From assembly GCA_913051905.1 (NCBI GenBank), contig CAJXBY010000186.1:1-5307 (forward strand): a stretch of 5,307 nucleotides of DNA, given 5' to 3'. The DNA is from an uncultured Gammaproteobacteria bacterium. GTDB taxonomy: Bacteria > Pseudomonadota > Gammaproteobacteria > Arenicellales > UBA868. Below are positions 1 to 5,304 of the stretch, piece after piece; within the stretch, counting starts at the first letter, position 1, and each line of letters begins with the position of its first letter. A model generated the notes under the pieces. It saw only the letters and a program-made list of their open reading frames with translations. It did no database searches and was not told the DNA's origin. Made by a program: the position numbers and the translations under genes.

Positions 1-421
1 CGATGTCTTTCGGCCCCAGGCCGTGCTTGGCCAGTTCCGTCTCGAAATTGCCCTGGCAACCCTTACCGTTGTTTTTCCCGAACCGCACGTTGTCGACTTC
101 AATCGAACAGCAGCCATATATCGTATCGTGCAATCCGCAGGTATCATCGATGATGGTCATCAGTTTGCGAGCCCGCACCGACCATAGCACCGAATCCTGT
201 CCCAGGTAGAGGTTACCATTGAGTTTGATCGTGTTGGCCGCGTTGTACCTGTCTGTGGGTTCGTCGACGCTGTAGCAGAGGAAATCCACGGCCTGCTGGC
301 CCTCAAGGTCAACCAGGCGGAGCACATCGCCCTGGGCTAACGAGCGGCTCCAGGGTTCACCCTCTGGAACGATCGTGTCCTCAAGGACTGTGCCACCTGC
401 GATCGGGTTGTCAAAAGTCAT
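1..421 (-). CDS. DUF1989 / urea carboxylase-associated family protein (carboxyguanidine deiminase-like), C-terminus missing
   Basis: Partial gene: it begins at ATG 419-421 and stays open for 140 codons to the left edge with no stop, so only the N-terminal part is seen. The recognisable signatures are VPEGEPWSR (residues 18-26), LVDLEGQQAVDFLCY (36-50), DTCGLHDT (93-100), GCCS (103-106) and CQGNF followed by GLGPKDI (122-140). These match the DUF1989 family, once called urea carboxylase-associated proteins. Some members form the two-subunit carboxyguanidine deiminase that acts after guanidine carboxylase, releasing ammonia from carboxyguanidine. Others are unassigned. Conserved Cys95, His98 and Cys122 are candidate metal or active-site residues (inference). 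A purine-rich stretch lies just before the start. A second subunit, carboxylase or allophanate hydrolase would have to lie left of the window. Family membership is secure; the exact substrate is not. Confidence 0.85.
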   Translation of the reverse strand, partial: MTFDNPIAGGTVLEDTIVPEGEPWSRSLAQGDVLRLVDLEGQQAVDFLCYSVDEPTDRYNAANTIKLNGNLYLGQDSVLWSVRARKLMTIIDDTCGLHDTIYGCCSIEVDNVRFGKNNGKGCQGNFETELAKHGLGPKDI

Positions 422-423
422 AT

Positions 424-436
424 TCCCTGTCCCCGG
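424..436 (-). promoter_or_regulatory. Ribosome-binding region of the DUF1989 gene
   Basis: Read on the minus strand, this stretch contains GGGGA followed by AGGGA. The upstream copy sits about 8 bases before the ATG at 419-421, a workable Shine-Dalgarno distance; the nearer copy is too close to the start to be ideal. It supports the chosen ATG, but the match to the anti-Shine-Dalgarno is only partial. Confidence 0.4.
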
Positions 437-468
437 TTGTTCAGCATAGCCTACCTGTATGAACCAAT

Positions 469-497
469 AATAAAAAGTCCTGTCTTTAACCCGTCAA
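469..497 (-). promoter_or_regulatory. Sigma-70-like promoter for the DUF1989 gene
   Basis: On the minus strand a -35 box TTGACG (492-497, five of six consensus bases) is followed after 17 bases by TTTATT (469-474) or after 19 bases by TATTAT (467-472, five of six). The AT-rich patch stands out from its surroundings. Transcription would start near 460, giving a leader of about 40 bases before ATG 419-421. It lies in the 102-base gap after the dehydrogenase stop, so the DUF1989 gene probably need not depend on read-through from the dehydrogenase gene. Prediction by eye only. Confidence 0.45.
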
Positions 498-523
498 GAC
501 CATGATTCTGAGGTACATCCGGT

Positions 524-1516
524 TCAATACTGCAGCTTGCGGTTCACGCGGTTGCGAAGTGGTTTGCCCTCGATGAATCGCTTTGCGTTTGCAAACACCA
601 GGTCCAGCGTGCGCGGTGTGTAATAGGCCTCATCGTCTGATGAGCAGTGCGGTGTAATCAGCAGGTTTCTGGTCTGCCACAGCGGTGATTCGCCTGGTAA
701 TGGCTCGGGTGAGAACACATCGAGTACCGCACTCAACCGGCCTGTCTGGAGTCTCGCTCTGAGGGCTTCGTAATCGACCAGTCCCGCCCGGCTGTAATTG
801 ATCAGACCGGCTCCGGGTTTCATCTGGTCCAGCTCAAGGGCGCCAATCAACTGGTCGGTTTCACGGGTATGTGGTGCACTGACGAGGACAAAGTCTGCAC
901 GGGGAAGCACAGACAACAGATCATGTGTTTGGTACATCTGATCAACCCATCGTCGCGGCTTGCCTGACCGACGAATGCCGACAACGTTCAGTTCCACGCT
1001 CTTTGCCCAGCGTGCTACCGCACGCCCGATGTGCCCGACTCCAATGATGAGCAACGTCTTACCAGCCAACCCGGTGCTGAAGCATTGCTGCCAGACACCC
1101 GATCGCTGGTGCGTGACCATTTCGGGTAAACGGTTGTTCAATGCCAGCACGGCCATCATCACGTACTCAGTGGCTCGTTTACCATGTACGCCGCGGCTAT
1201 TGGTGAGGGTAATCCTCCTGGGCAGATTCTCAAACGGCATCCAGTGGTTGATCCCTGCACCGTGCACGTGAATCCAGCGAAGATTCGGTGCTCGATCGCT
1301 GAGCCGGTCGCGAGGCAGATCCCAGCAGAATACCGCGTCTGCTGTACTCAGACTCTCTTCGAGGTTGTCGCCATCGTATCCAATGGTTACCCGAAGGGCA
1401 TTCTCCAATCCCGATGTGCGTTTCAGTGCAGCCGTAACCCGATCAGAAGACGCTTCGAATACGGGACCCAAAGAACTTGTGTTTTCGATGTGCAGATGAA
1501 TCTTCAAGCCGGGCAC
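524..1516 (-). CDS. D-isomer-specific 2-hydroxyacid dehydrogenase (GhrA-like), NADP preference likely
   Basis: A complete 330-residue cytosolic oxidoreductase interconverting a 2-keto acid (such as glyoxylate or hydroxypyruvate) and the D-2-hydroxy acid. The length is normal for the family. The catalytic fold contributes WIHVHGAGIN (81-90). The Rossmann domain carries GVGHIG (159-164), then VVGIRRSGKPRR (178-189), whose arginines where NAD enzymes carry an acidic residue suggest NADPH (inference). The catalytic set is complete: Arg243 in NYSRAGLVD, Glu271 in DVFSPEP and His290 in TPH. The family-typical tail FIEGKPLRNRVN ends the protein. The start is GTG at 1514-1516; an in-frame stop lies at 1544-1546 and no ATG lies between, so the choice is well bounded, though no strong ribosome site is seen. 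It is transcribed divergently from the Rieske gene. The true substrate is unknown. Confidence 0.93.
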   Translation of the reverse strand: MPGLKIHLHIENTSSLGPVFEASSDRVTAALKRTSGLENALRVTIGYDGDNLEESLSTADAVFCWDLPRDRLSDRAPNLRWIHVHGAGINHWMPFENLPRRITLTNSRGVHGKRATEYVMMAVLALNNRLPEMVTHQRSGVWQQCFSTGLAGKTLLIIGVGHIGRAVARWAKSVELNVVGIRRSGKPRRWVDQMYQTHDLLSVLPRADFVLVSAPHTRETDQLIGALELDQMKPGAGLINYSRAGLVDYEALRARLQTGRLSAVLDVFSPEPLPGESPLWQTRNLLITPHCSSDDEAYYTPRTLDLVFANAKRFIEGKPLRNRVNRKLQY

Positions 1517-1560
1517 TCCAATTGATCTGAGCCAATGGTGATTTCAGATTGTGTTCGTCA

Positions 1561-1568
1561 ACTATAGT
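1561..1568. promoter_or_regulatory. Symmetrical -10-like palindrome between the divergent genes
   Basis: ACTATAGT is a perfect 8-bp palindrome, so TATAGT (five of six bases of the -10 consensus) reads on both strands. On the minus strand it would start transcription about 40 bases before the dehydrogenase GTG. On the plus strand it would give the Rieske gene a leader of roughly 130 bases. No convincing -35 box lies at 16-18 bases on either side, so activator dependence or simple chance are both possible. Confidence 0.3.
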
Positions 1569-1593
1569 AGAATCCAAGGTCGCAGGTTCCACT

Positions 1594-1612
1594 CAGTTTC
1601 TGTCCGAAACTG
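1594..1612. promoter_or_regulatory. 7-5-7 inverted repeat, candidate operator
   Basis: Perfect arms CAGTTTC (1594-1600) and GAAACTG (1606-1612) flank a 5-base spacer. The repeat lies in the 192-base gap between the divergent dehydrogenase and Rieske genes, about 26 bases from the -10-like palindrome. This size and position fit the binding site of a dimeric repressor or activator controlling one or both genes. No regulator gene is in the window. A small RNA hairpin in the Rieske leader is the alternative. Confidence 0.4.
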
Positions 1613-1708
1613 TAAATGTGTGCCGCTCCGAGTGCTAACCACAGGCTTCGCGGGCGGGCTTTTCAGCCATTTGGACCCACCTGCTAATCCTAGAACCCAT
1701 TCGATCCT

Positions 1709-2842
1709 GTGTTGCCCGATAACCTCTTCGAACCTGCCCACTACGAGAAAGTCAGGCGGCCACTGACGGAAGCCTCGACACTGCCATCTTGGTGTTATAC
1801 GACCGAGGCCTTTTACCAGCGTGAGGTTGAACATATTTTCTTAAAGGGGTGGAACTTCGCCGGCCGTCTTGATGAGATTCCAGAACCGGGTGATTACATG
1901 GTGCTCGACTTCTGCGGAGAGTCAGTCATTATTGTCCGGGGCAATGACGACGACGTACGCGCCTTCGTCAATGTTTGCCGGCATCGCAGCGCGAGGCTTC
2001 TGGACGGTCGTGGGCATTGTCGAACGATCGTCTGTCCCTACCACTCCTGGGTCTATGGTCTGGACGGTAAGCTGGTCCGGATGAAAGGTATGGAACAGAC
2101 AGACCAGTTTGATCCATCCGAAAATGGGCTGATCACGTTGCGGGTAGAAGACTGGGCCGGATTCCTTTTTGTGTCCTTTGCCAGTGACGTTATGCCGCTT
2201 GAGGAATACCTGGGCGACATGACTGAGCAGTACGCGTCATACCGGTTTGCAGACATGCTCTGTGTTCGGCGTAAAAGCTACGATCTAAAGTGCAATTGGA
2301 AGCTGTACATCGAGAATTCGATGGAGGACTACCATACCGCCACCGTACACCGGGGCTCGATCGGTAATCAGGACTGTATTCCGGTTTCTACCAAGGGTCA
2401 GTGGGCCGCCATACATCTTGAAGCCGCGGAAACCATCGCTGTGTTGCCGGAAGACCGCAGCACACTGCCCCATATCGAGAATCTGAATGGCCTGGCAGCC
2501 AAGGGCACCTATTTTTCGGTGATCTATCCCGGCACCTTCTTTGCCACCCACCAGGACTGCATGTGGTGGCTGCAAGTCCTCCCACAGGCATTTGACCGTA
2601 CCAAGGTCGTCATTGGCTCCTGCTTTCCGCGTTCAACCACCGCTCGCGACGATTTCGCCCGCGAAGTACAAAAATACTATGCACGCTGGGATAAAGCACT
2701 TTCGGAAGATAACGCCATCGCTGAACGCCAGCAACAAGGACTCAACTCTAGACGCAGCCGGCCGGGCCGATTGTCTTTCTATGAACCCGGCGTTCACGGT
2801 ATCGCCAACTGGGTATTGGACCGGACTCTCGAATCGTCCTGA
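1709..2842 (+). CDS. Rieske non-haem iron oxygenase, alpha (catalytic) subunit
   Basis: A complete 377-residue oxygenase subunit that uses electrons from a partner reductase to insert oxygen from O2 into an organic substrate. The Rieske domain (about 45-150) binds its [2Fe-2S] cluster through Cys90, His92, Cys109 and His112 (CxH, 16 residues, CxxH). The catalytic domain holds ENSMEDYHTATVH (202-214): His209 and His214 bind iron, with Asp334 in SEDNAIAERQQQG the likely third ligand. Glu206 sits where naphthalene dioxygenase has its bridging Asp and carnitine monooxygenase CntA has Glu. The C-terminal pattern GLNSRRSRPGRLS...EPGVH (344-363) resembles the CntA/GbcA-like group acting on quaternary amines, but no substrate can be assigned. 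The start is GTG 1709; an in-frame TAG at 1691-1693 leaves only this or TTG 1712 before Met64, which is too late. No clear ribosome site. No reductase gene is in the window. Confidence 0.93.
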   Translation: MLPDNLFEPAHYEKVRRPLTEASTLPSWCYTTEAFYQREVEHIFLKGWNFAGRLDEIPEPGDYMVLDFCGESVIIVRGNDDDVRAFVNVCRHRSARLLDGRGHCRTIVCPYHSWVYGLDGKLVRMKGMEQTDQFDPSENGLITLRVEDWAGFLFVSFASDVMPLEEYLGDMTEQYASYRFADMLCVRRKSYDLKCNWKLYIENSMEDYHTATVHRGSIGNQDCIPVSTKGQWAAIHLEAAETIAVLPEDRSTLPHIENLNGLAAKGTYFSVIYPGTFFATHQDCMWWLQVLPQAFDRTKVVIGSCFPRSTTARDDFAREVQKYYARWDKALSEDNAIAERQQQGLNSRRSRPGRLSFYEPGVHGIANWVLDRTLESS

Positions 2843-2865
2843 ACTCCGTCAAGAGGGCGCGGAGT
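2843..2865. repeat. Short inverted repeat directly after the Rieske stop codon
   Basis: ACTCCG (2843-2848) and CGGAGT (2860-2865) form a 6-bp stem around an 11-base loop. There is no T-run, so on its own it is not a terminator. It may add to mRNA 3'-end structure ahead of the stronger hairpin at 2891, or be chance. Confidence 0.2.
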
Positions 2866-2890
2866 CATCCGGACGACAGCTGACCCTACT

Positions 2891-2916
2891 GCCGTCGCCT
2901 CGCCGGCGCGGCTTTT
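2891..2916 (+). terminator. Intrinsic terminator of the Rieske gene
   Basis: GCCG-T-CGCC pairs with GGCG-CGGC to give a GC-only stem of 8 pairs with one bulged T and a 5-base loop (TCGCC), followed at once by TTTT (2913-2916). It begins 48 bases after the Rieske stop in a convergent gap of 109 bases. On the opposite strand the hairpin is not followed by a T-run, so it should act mainly on rightward transcripts. This supports the Rieske gene being the last gene of its unit. Confidence 0.6.
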
Positions 2917-2951
2917 CGAAGGGCAGAATGACTTGAAGACCTTGCCGGCCT

Positions 2952-3182
2952 TTACGATTGATTTTTGGGCTTGCGACGCGCTTCGGGGAAGATCCACATC
3001 GACAGGATCATAAATGCCGCGAGCAGGCCTGCGATCAGACCTACCGTTGGATTGTCAAAGCCCCGCTCCAGCAGATAGGCCGCCATTCCGACCAGGGCTA
3101 CGACCAGGGACAGCATCAGTTTGATGTTGGTAGGCACCGGGCTGTTGTCAGTCTGCGGGAATCGGTGTGGCAGCCGCTTCAT
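2952..3182 (-). CDS. Small two-helix membrane protein of unknown function
   Basis: Not recognised. A 76-residue product starts at ATG 3180-3182 and ends in TAA 2952-2954. After a short basic, proline-containing N-terminus there are two hydrophobic segments, about residues 20-38 and 46-65, joined by a short loop (ERGFDNPTV). A strongly basic tail (EARRKPKNQS) follows, which would favour both ends in the cytoplasm. The first 35 bases overlap the end of the upstream hydroxylase gene in another frame, suggesting translational coupling, since no good ribosome site is visible. GTG 3135-3137 or ATG 3114-3116 are possible shorter starts; the latter would trim the first helix. A longer frame from ATG 3252-3254 adds only Ser/Arg-rich residues over the hydroxylase gene and is unlikely. 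The clean membrane-protein composition outside the overlap is the main reason to accept it. Confidence 0.6.
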   Translation of the reverse strand: MKRLPHRFPQTDNSPVPTNIKLMLSLVVALVGMAAYLLERGFDNPTVGLIAGLLAAFMILSMWIFPEARRKPKNQS

Positions 3183-3918
3183 CCGGCGATATCGGCTTGC
3201 CCTTGAGGTTCTGCTTGATGTGTTTGGTGCCGTAGCCGTTGAACAAGTGCCCAATCAGGCCGCGGTCGAGATCGGAGGTCCCGAACAGCCAGTCAGCAAT
3301 GGGAAATGTCAGGTTCATGTTCTTCTCCATCATGAGCCGAGAATTATGATGGGCTGTGTGGTGACGCCGCAGTGTATTTACGAAAGGACAATAGCGGACG
3401 AACCAGTTTTCATCGACATGGCAGCAGAAATGCATGAACTCGTAGATTAGGTAAGTGCTGGTTGTGGTGCAGATGAACAGCCAACCGACGTTCGGGGTGA
3501 TTAGAAATCCAAGCACTACGACTCCGGGAATCGAGATCAGGATGAAGACAACAAGTGCGTAGGGGGGGAAGAATGTGACCCGCCAGTCGGCCTGGTCTCG
3601 AAAACGCATTTCCTGATCAGTGAAAAACTGGTGATGGTTAAGCGTATGCCGGTCGTAAATGGCGCGGAAACCGTTCCACTTGAGTGGTCTGTGCAGGATG
3701 TAGCGGTGTAAATACCACTCAAAAATATTACAGGTTAGACCGACCACCGGGATCGTCAACCATTCCCACCACAGCACGTTATCGATGTGCTGAATATAGA
3801 TCCACATCGCGGTAATGCCGATGATGTAAATCACTGCAACGTGAACGAAACCGTTGTACCAGCCGGCGATGCGGGAGCGGTATTCGCGCCTGAAAGCTGT
3901 CTGTTTCTCACTGATCAT
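3148..3918 (-). CDS. Fatty acid hydroxylase / sterol desaturase superfamily membrane protein
   Basis: A 256-residue integral membrane di-iron enzyme of the family that hydroxylates or desaturates lipids, sterols and carotenoids. It has the clustered histidines that hold the metals: H71-x4-H76 (HRYILH), H91-x3-H95-H96 (HTLNHH), H163-x3-H167 (HFCCH, preceded by Glu160) and H186-x3-H190-H191 (HHTAHH). Hydrophobic segments lie at about 25-42, 53-69, 119-140 and 144-162, leaving the histidine clusters on one face. The ATG at 3916-3918 is supported by a ribosome site at 3929-3934. The length is normal for bacterial members. The downstream small membrane-protein gene overlaps its end by 35 bases, so the two are probably co-transcribed. 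A 7-C run encodes Pro118-Pro119. The superfamily is clear; the substrate (fatty acyl chain, sterol, hopanoid, carotenoid or other hydrophobic molecule) is open. Confidence 0.9.
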   Translation of the reverse strand: MISEKQTAFRREYRSRIAGWYNGFVHVAVIYIIGITAMWIYIQHIDNVLWWEWLTIPVVGLTCNIFEWYLHRYILHRPLKWNGFRAIYDRHTLNHHQFFTDQEMRFRDQADWRVTFFPPYALVVFILISIPGVVVLGFLITPNVGWLFICTTTSTYLIYEFMHFCCHVDENWFVRYCPFVNTLRRHHTAHHNSRLMMEKNMNLTFPIADWLFGTSDLDRGLIGHLFNGYGTKHIKQNLKGKPISPDEAAATPIPAD

Positions 3919-3928
3919 GCTCGGGGTA

Positions 3929-3934
3929 CTCCGT
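3929..3934 (-). promoter_or_regulatory. Ribosome-binding site of the hydroxylase gene
   Basis: On the minus strand ACGGAG lies 10 bases before the ATG at 3916-3918. It is the best Shine-Dalgarno match seen in the window and fixes the start of the membrane hydroxylase. Confidence 0.55.
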
Positions 3935-4023
3935 ATGACGATCTGTAGGAAGGGTCAAGTCGTTCATCTGCACGTCCGGTGCACTATGCGGGTCGAATAC
4001 ACGCCCAGCAATTCCAAAACGAG

Positions 4024-4050
4024 CCTATAGTATGCCCGGTTTCTCGTCAA
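4024..4050 (-). promoter_or_regulatory. Promoter candidate for the hydroxylase and small membrane-protein genes
   Basis: On the minus strand TTGACG (4045-4050, five of six -35 bases) precedes TATAGG (4024-4029, four of six -10 bases). The 15-base spacer is shorter than the usual 16-18. The leader to ATG 3918 would be about 100 bases. It lies inside the 186-base gap after the CoxS-CoxG gene. The spacing makes this tentative. Confidence 0.3.
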
Positions 4051-4065
4051 TGGCGGCCTGAAAGC

Positions 4066-4117
4066 GCACTGAATTCAGGCAAGGTTTGCCTCTCGGAAAG
4101 AGGTTCAGTGCTTTTTT
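4066..4117. repeat. Nested inverted repeat at the end of the CoxS-CoxG gene
   Basis: GCACTGAA (4066-4073) and TTCAGTGC (4104-4111) form a perfect 8-bp outer stem. Inside lie two overlapping, mutually exclusive hairpins: AGGCAA/TTGCCT (4077-4082 with 4086-4091, 3-base loop) and CCTCT/AGAGG (4089-4093 with 4099-4103, 5-base loop). The right outer arm contains the CoxS-CoxG stop codon (4105-4107). A run of six T follows on the plus strand (4112-4117), so the terminator-like polarity is opposite to both flanking genes. In the leftward mRNA the structure lacks a U-run but could still protect or end the 3' end. Confidence 0.4.
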
Positions 4118-5304
4118 CGGCGGGAAATACCGAACAAGGATATCAGCCACTTTGACACCTGGCTCCAGAAACCAAGTGGCGGATCGCTGTTTGGTAGATC
4201 GCCGGACAAGGTTGTGTTCACATTCCGGGCAAAGGCGGAGGCCATCCGGCCGATGAGATTCCGGACAAATCCGGAACGACCAAACTGGGCCAGTGGACCT
4301 ACGATAGTGTAAGTGATCTCGACTTCGACCCGTGTTTCCTTCTGTTCCAGATCGATCAATCTGTTCTGGATTCGCGCTTTGACACGGGAGTTCGTGCGGC
4401 GATCCGATCCGGTACCCTCAAGGGCCGACGTGTAGCCCTCAGTGTCTACTGTGTGGCTGCCGGAGAAGGCGAAAACCGGTCGAATCGGGCCCAGGCTGAT
4501 TGAGGCGTTGCCACTGACGACGCCGTCGACCGGAGGACCATCCAGTTCTATCCCGGGCAGGGCACTACACACATCTTCGAGATTTGAAATCAGCGGCCAG
4601 ACTTCGGTCCGGGGATGCGGTAATGTGAACGTCTGTGCGATGCTGACCCAGCCGTCAGAAAGGGTGGTTTCACTCACGTTGACCGCGATATCCGATGGAG
4701 CTGCTGCGGCTGATTGCATCACGGGCATGGCCGTCGAATCTTGAGTCACGACATCCCCTGCGGTTGATTCTGTTTGGCCTGAACCAGCCTGGGGCCCTGG
4801 TGCCGGTCCCAGTCCGGGCGCGTATTCGGGATGGACCCTGGTCACGGGCAGCTCGGCAACCCGAGCGATAGCCTGGACAATTCCGCGATAGCCCGTACAA
4901 CGGCAAAGGTTGCCGCTCAATTCATGCCGAATCTGAGCCGTCGTAGGCGTCTTGTATCGCGAGAGGATGTCACGGGCGGTAATCAGCATACCCGGTGTGC
5001 AATAACCACACTGCAACGCGTGTTCCTCGGAAAATGCCCGGCGCAGTTCTTTCATCACGGGGTCATCGTCCAGACCTTCAATGGTCTCCACAGTAGCACC
5101 GTCGCAGCTGATCGCGTAGGTGATGCAGGAGCGGGACATCTGGCCGTCGATAAGGACGGTGCAGGCACCACAGATTCCGTGCTCACAACCCAGATGAGTA
5201 CCGGTCAGGCCGATCTCATCGCGCAGGAAATCTGCAAGCGATGTGCGTGGGACAACGAGTTTGCGGTGGCGTCGCTGGTTGACCGTCACTTCAATGGGTT
5301 TCAT
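4105..5304 (-). CDS. CoxS-CoxG fusion: [2Fe-2S] small subunit of a molybdenum hydroxylase joined to a CoxG-like SRPBCC domain
   Basis: A 399-residue two-part protein. Residues 1-152 are a complete small subunit of the xanthine oxidase / CO dehydrogenase family, which carries electrons from the molybdenum centre toward FAD. Plant-ferredoxin-type Cys40, Cys45, Cys48 and Cys60 bind one [2Fe-2S] cluster; Cys99, Cys102, Cys134 and Cys136 bind the other. A Pro/Gly/Ser/Thr-rich linker (about 153-212) leads to a CoxG-like SRPBCC domain (about 217-365), with SIAQTFTLPHPRTEVW, the CSALPGIEL segment and GPLAQFGR as family-typical elements. The end (377-399) is a short hydrophobic, aromatic stretch closing in RRKKH, which could touch the membrane. 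Lone CoxS proteins are about 150-170 residues, so the extra length is the fusion. ATG 5302-5304 is the natural start. The catalytic and FAD subunits are not in view. The substrate is unknown; CO is not implied. Confidence 0.92.
   Translation of the reverse strand: MKPIEVTVNQRRHRKLVVPRTSLADFLRDEIGLTGTHLGCEHGICGACTVLIDGQMSRSCITYAISCDGATVETIEGLDDDPVMKELRRAFSEEHALQCGYCTPGMLITARDILSRYKTPTTAQIRHELSGNLCRCTGYRGIVQAIARVAELPVTRVHPEYAPGLGPAPGPQAGSGQTESTAGDVVTQDSTAMPVMQSAAAAPSDIAVNVSETTLSDGWVSIAQTFTLPHPRTEVWPLISNLEDVCSALPGIELDGPPVDGVVSGNASISLGPIRPVFAFSGSHTVDTEGYTSALEGTGSDRRTNSRVKARIQNRLIDLEQKETRVEVEITYTIVGPLAQFGRSGFVRNLIGRMASAFARNVNTTLSGDLPNSDPPLGFWSQVSKWLISLFGISRRKKH

Noticed and set aside
3..209. Plus-strand open frame of 68 codons at the left edge.
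   Set aside because: It lies opposite the DUF1989 gene, whose translation matches family signatures over the whole stretch; the plus-strand product has no recognisable feature.
460..516. TGAACC (460-465) and GGTTCA (511-516) as a long-range inverted repeat around the DUF1989 promoter.
   Set aside because: Only six bases per arm separated by 45 bases; easily chance, and not centred on the promoter boxes.
960..1525. Two overlapping plus-strand open frames of 103 and 113 codons.
   Set aside because: Both are opposite the dehydrogenase, which has every catalytic motif; the products look like random reverse-strand translation.
1562..1834. Minus-strand frame of 90 codons and a plus-strand frame (1551-1766) across the divergent gap.
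   Set aside because: Both run into the start of the Rieske gene and have no domain-like composition or ribosome site; the gap looks regulatory.
2541..2936. Plus-strand frame of 131 codons running past the end of the Rieske gene.
   Set aside because: Two thirds of it shadows the Rieske gene in another frame, and its tail runs through the terminator hairpin.
3183..3254. N-terminal extension of the small membrane protein to an ATG at 3252-3254.
   Set aside because: It would overlap the hydroxylase gene by 107 bases and adds a low-complexity Ser/Thr/Arg stretch typical of an out-of-frame shadow.
3562..3568. Run of seven G (C on the coding strand) in the hydroxylase gene, a possible phase-variation tract.
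   Set aside because: It encodes Pro-Pro in an intact frame, is single and short, and nothing suggests a surface-exposed variable protein.
4690..4850. Possibility that CoxS and CoxG are two genes joined by a sequencing error.
   Set aside because: The frame is continuous with no stop, no start with a ribosome site near the junction, and a linker composition typical of genuine interdomain regions.
4670..4906. Minus-strand frame of 78 codons within the fusion gene, and a plus-strand frame at 4442-4744.
   Set aside because: Both overlap the linker and CoxG part of the fusion; Gly/Arg/Pro-rich output is what the GC-rich linker gives in other frames.
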